From assembly GCA_964611635.1 (NCBI GenBank), contig CAZTAS010000002.1:20325-84324 (forward strand): a stretch of 64,000 nucleotides of DNA, in the 5' to 3' direction. The DNA comes from JAFDED01 sp964611635 (GTDB lineage: Bacteria > Desulfobacterota > JAFDED01). Numbering within the stretch: position 1 is the stretch's first letter; every line of letters begins with the position of its first letter. Under the pieces are notes generated by a model. The model did not search any database. It saw only the letters and a list, made by a program, of their open reading frames with translations, and was not told the DNA's origin. Shown here in pieces: positions 63,343 through 64,000 of this stretch. The position numbers and the translations under genes are program-made.

Positions 63343-63753
63343 GAATATCAACTGGTAATCGTTTATTAATGCGCTTTGCAATATCTGAACATTAGGTAAA
63401 ACAATGACCGAAATTTGATTTGACAATGTATGCCAGATCAAATCCTGGTTTTCACATTTTAAGATTTTCACAAAATAAATATTTTATTTTTGTTCTATGT
63501 AATACTTAAATCAATTCTAAAACTTCATTGCCGATTACTTTTATATGTCTATTTCATGTCCAAATAAACCCAAAACCTACCCATAAAAAAAGTAATTTTT
63601 ATCATTTTCAATACTTATTTGTCCCATCTTTTTGCAAAAAGTTTCTTAATGCGGCGAGTTCCTCCTGCGCGCAAAAGCAATATATTTCATTATGTTATAG
63701 AATTATCCACTTTGATCAGCAAAATATTGATCAACAATATTAAGGATGTTGTT
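63343..63753. other. AT-rich gap
   Basis: About 410 bases after ktrA without a gene. No terminator hairpin with T-run is clear immediately after the stop. Confidence 0.4.
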
Positions 63754-63898
63754 GGGGTGGCCCGGACGACTTGTCGTCCGGGTCGCGAAGCGACAAGAGG
63801 TTTTGCCCGGTGCGCCCCGCGCCCGGGAACCATTAAACGAGCCATGTACTGCCTCTTGCTGCTGCACAGCCCAGACAATAAATTGTCTGGGCCACCCC
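63754..63898. repeat. REP-like element with inverted ends and internal palindromes
   Basis: Ends GGGGTGGCCCGGAC (63754-63767) and GTCTGGGCCACCCC (63885-63898) are inverted with one mismatch. Inside are a palindrome at 63761-63782 (CCCGGACGAC, TT, GTCGTCCGGG) and one at 63869-63892 (GCCCAGACAA, TAAA, TTGTCTGGGC). The GC content is far above the flanks. Probably a non-autonomous repeat mobilised by a REP-associated transposase elsewhere. Confidence 0.7.
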
Positions 63899-63967
63899 TC
63901 ATGGAGCTTGAATGCCATTAAGGTTTGGCCGGTATTTATACCAATTTGCTTTCAAGGGAGTAACTAC

Positions 63968-64000
63968 ATGTTGACCTTTGCACCGATTATTTTTGGGGTC
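63968..64000 (+). CDS. Start of a gene cut by the window end
   Basis: ATG preceded by AAGGGAG (63954-63960) opens MLTFAPIIFGV and runs off the end. The hydrophobic beginning hints at a membrane protein; no more can be said. Confidence 0.5.
   Translation, partial: MLTFAPIIFGV

Overview
The window looks like chromosome from an anaerobic, probably Desulfobacterota (deltaproteobacteria-like) organism. This is inference: there are three tripartite tricarboxylate transport (TTT) systems, an ADP-forming acyl-CoA synthetase, an AprA/fumarate-reductase-like flavoprotein paired with an iron-sulfur GltD-like flavoprotein, several small QueG-like iron-sulfur proteins, a sigma-54 two-component system and a Geobacter-type I-G CRISPR locus. 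No rRNA or tRNA was seen.

Layout. 1-2.5 kb: two EamA permeases (the first cut by the window edge) and a DinB-fold protein. 2.5-3.5 kb: a decayed stretch ending in an IS3-family remnant. 3.6-7.7 kb (+): TTT operon 1 (tctC-tctB-tctA) plus a metallo-beta-lactamase-fold hydrolase. 15.5-7.9 kb (-): a catabolic cluster with a broken cyclase, an enolase-superfamily cycloisomerase/epimerase, an M29/NicX-like metalloenzyme, a QueG-like Fe-S protein, TTT operon 2 and a second QueG-like protein. A second IS3 remnant lies at 15.7-16.2 kb. 24.1-16.3 kb (-): an alpha-2-macroglobulin and its partner penicillin-binding protein 1C. 24.3-32.0 kb (+): a type I-G (formerly I-U) CRISPR-Cas effector operon, cas3-csx17-csb1-csb2, followed directly by a four-repeat array. 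No cas1, cas2 or cas4 is present in the window.

32.2-42.9 kb (-): a CitE-like lyase, an ADP-forming acyl-CoA synthetase, the two-flavoprotein module and TTT operon 3, with a decayed GntR regulator just upstream of its tctC. 44-48.8 kb: a branched-chain amino-acid type ABC transporter, with livK (+) converging on livG-F-H-M (-) at a shared terminator. 49.4-51.6 kb (-): glutamate dehydrogenase with a Fis-type regulator. 52.4-56 kb: a radical SAM protein, a third QueG-like protein, a pterin-binding methyltransferase-like protein and a small lipoprotein. 57.5-63.3 kb (+): histidine kinase, sigma-54 response regulator, a candidate sigma-54 promoter with two upstream dyads, an unrecognised Cys-containing protein and a KtrB/KtrA potassium uptake pair. 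A REP-like element and the first codons of a further gene close the window.

How the parts fit. Most genes concern uptake of small carboxylates or amino acids and their activation or oxidation. The repeated pairing of TTT transporters with QueG-like Fe-S proteins or flavoproteins suggests anaerobic carboxylate pathways whose substrates cannot be named from sequence alone. The region also carries decay products (two IS3 remnants, a GntR pseudogene, a truncated cyclase) and palindromic repeats, several of them inside operons.
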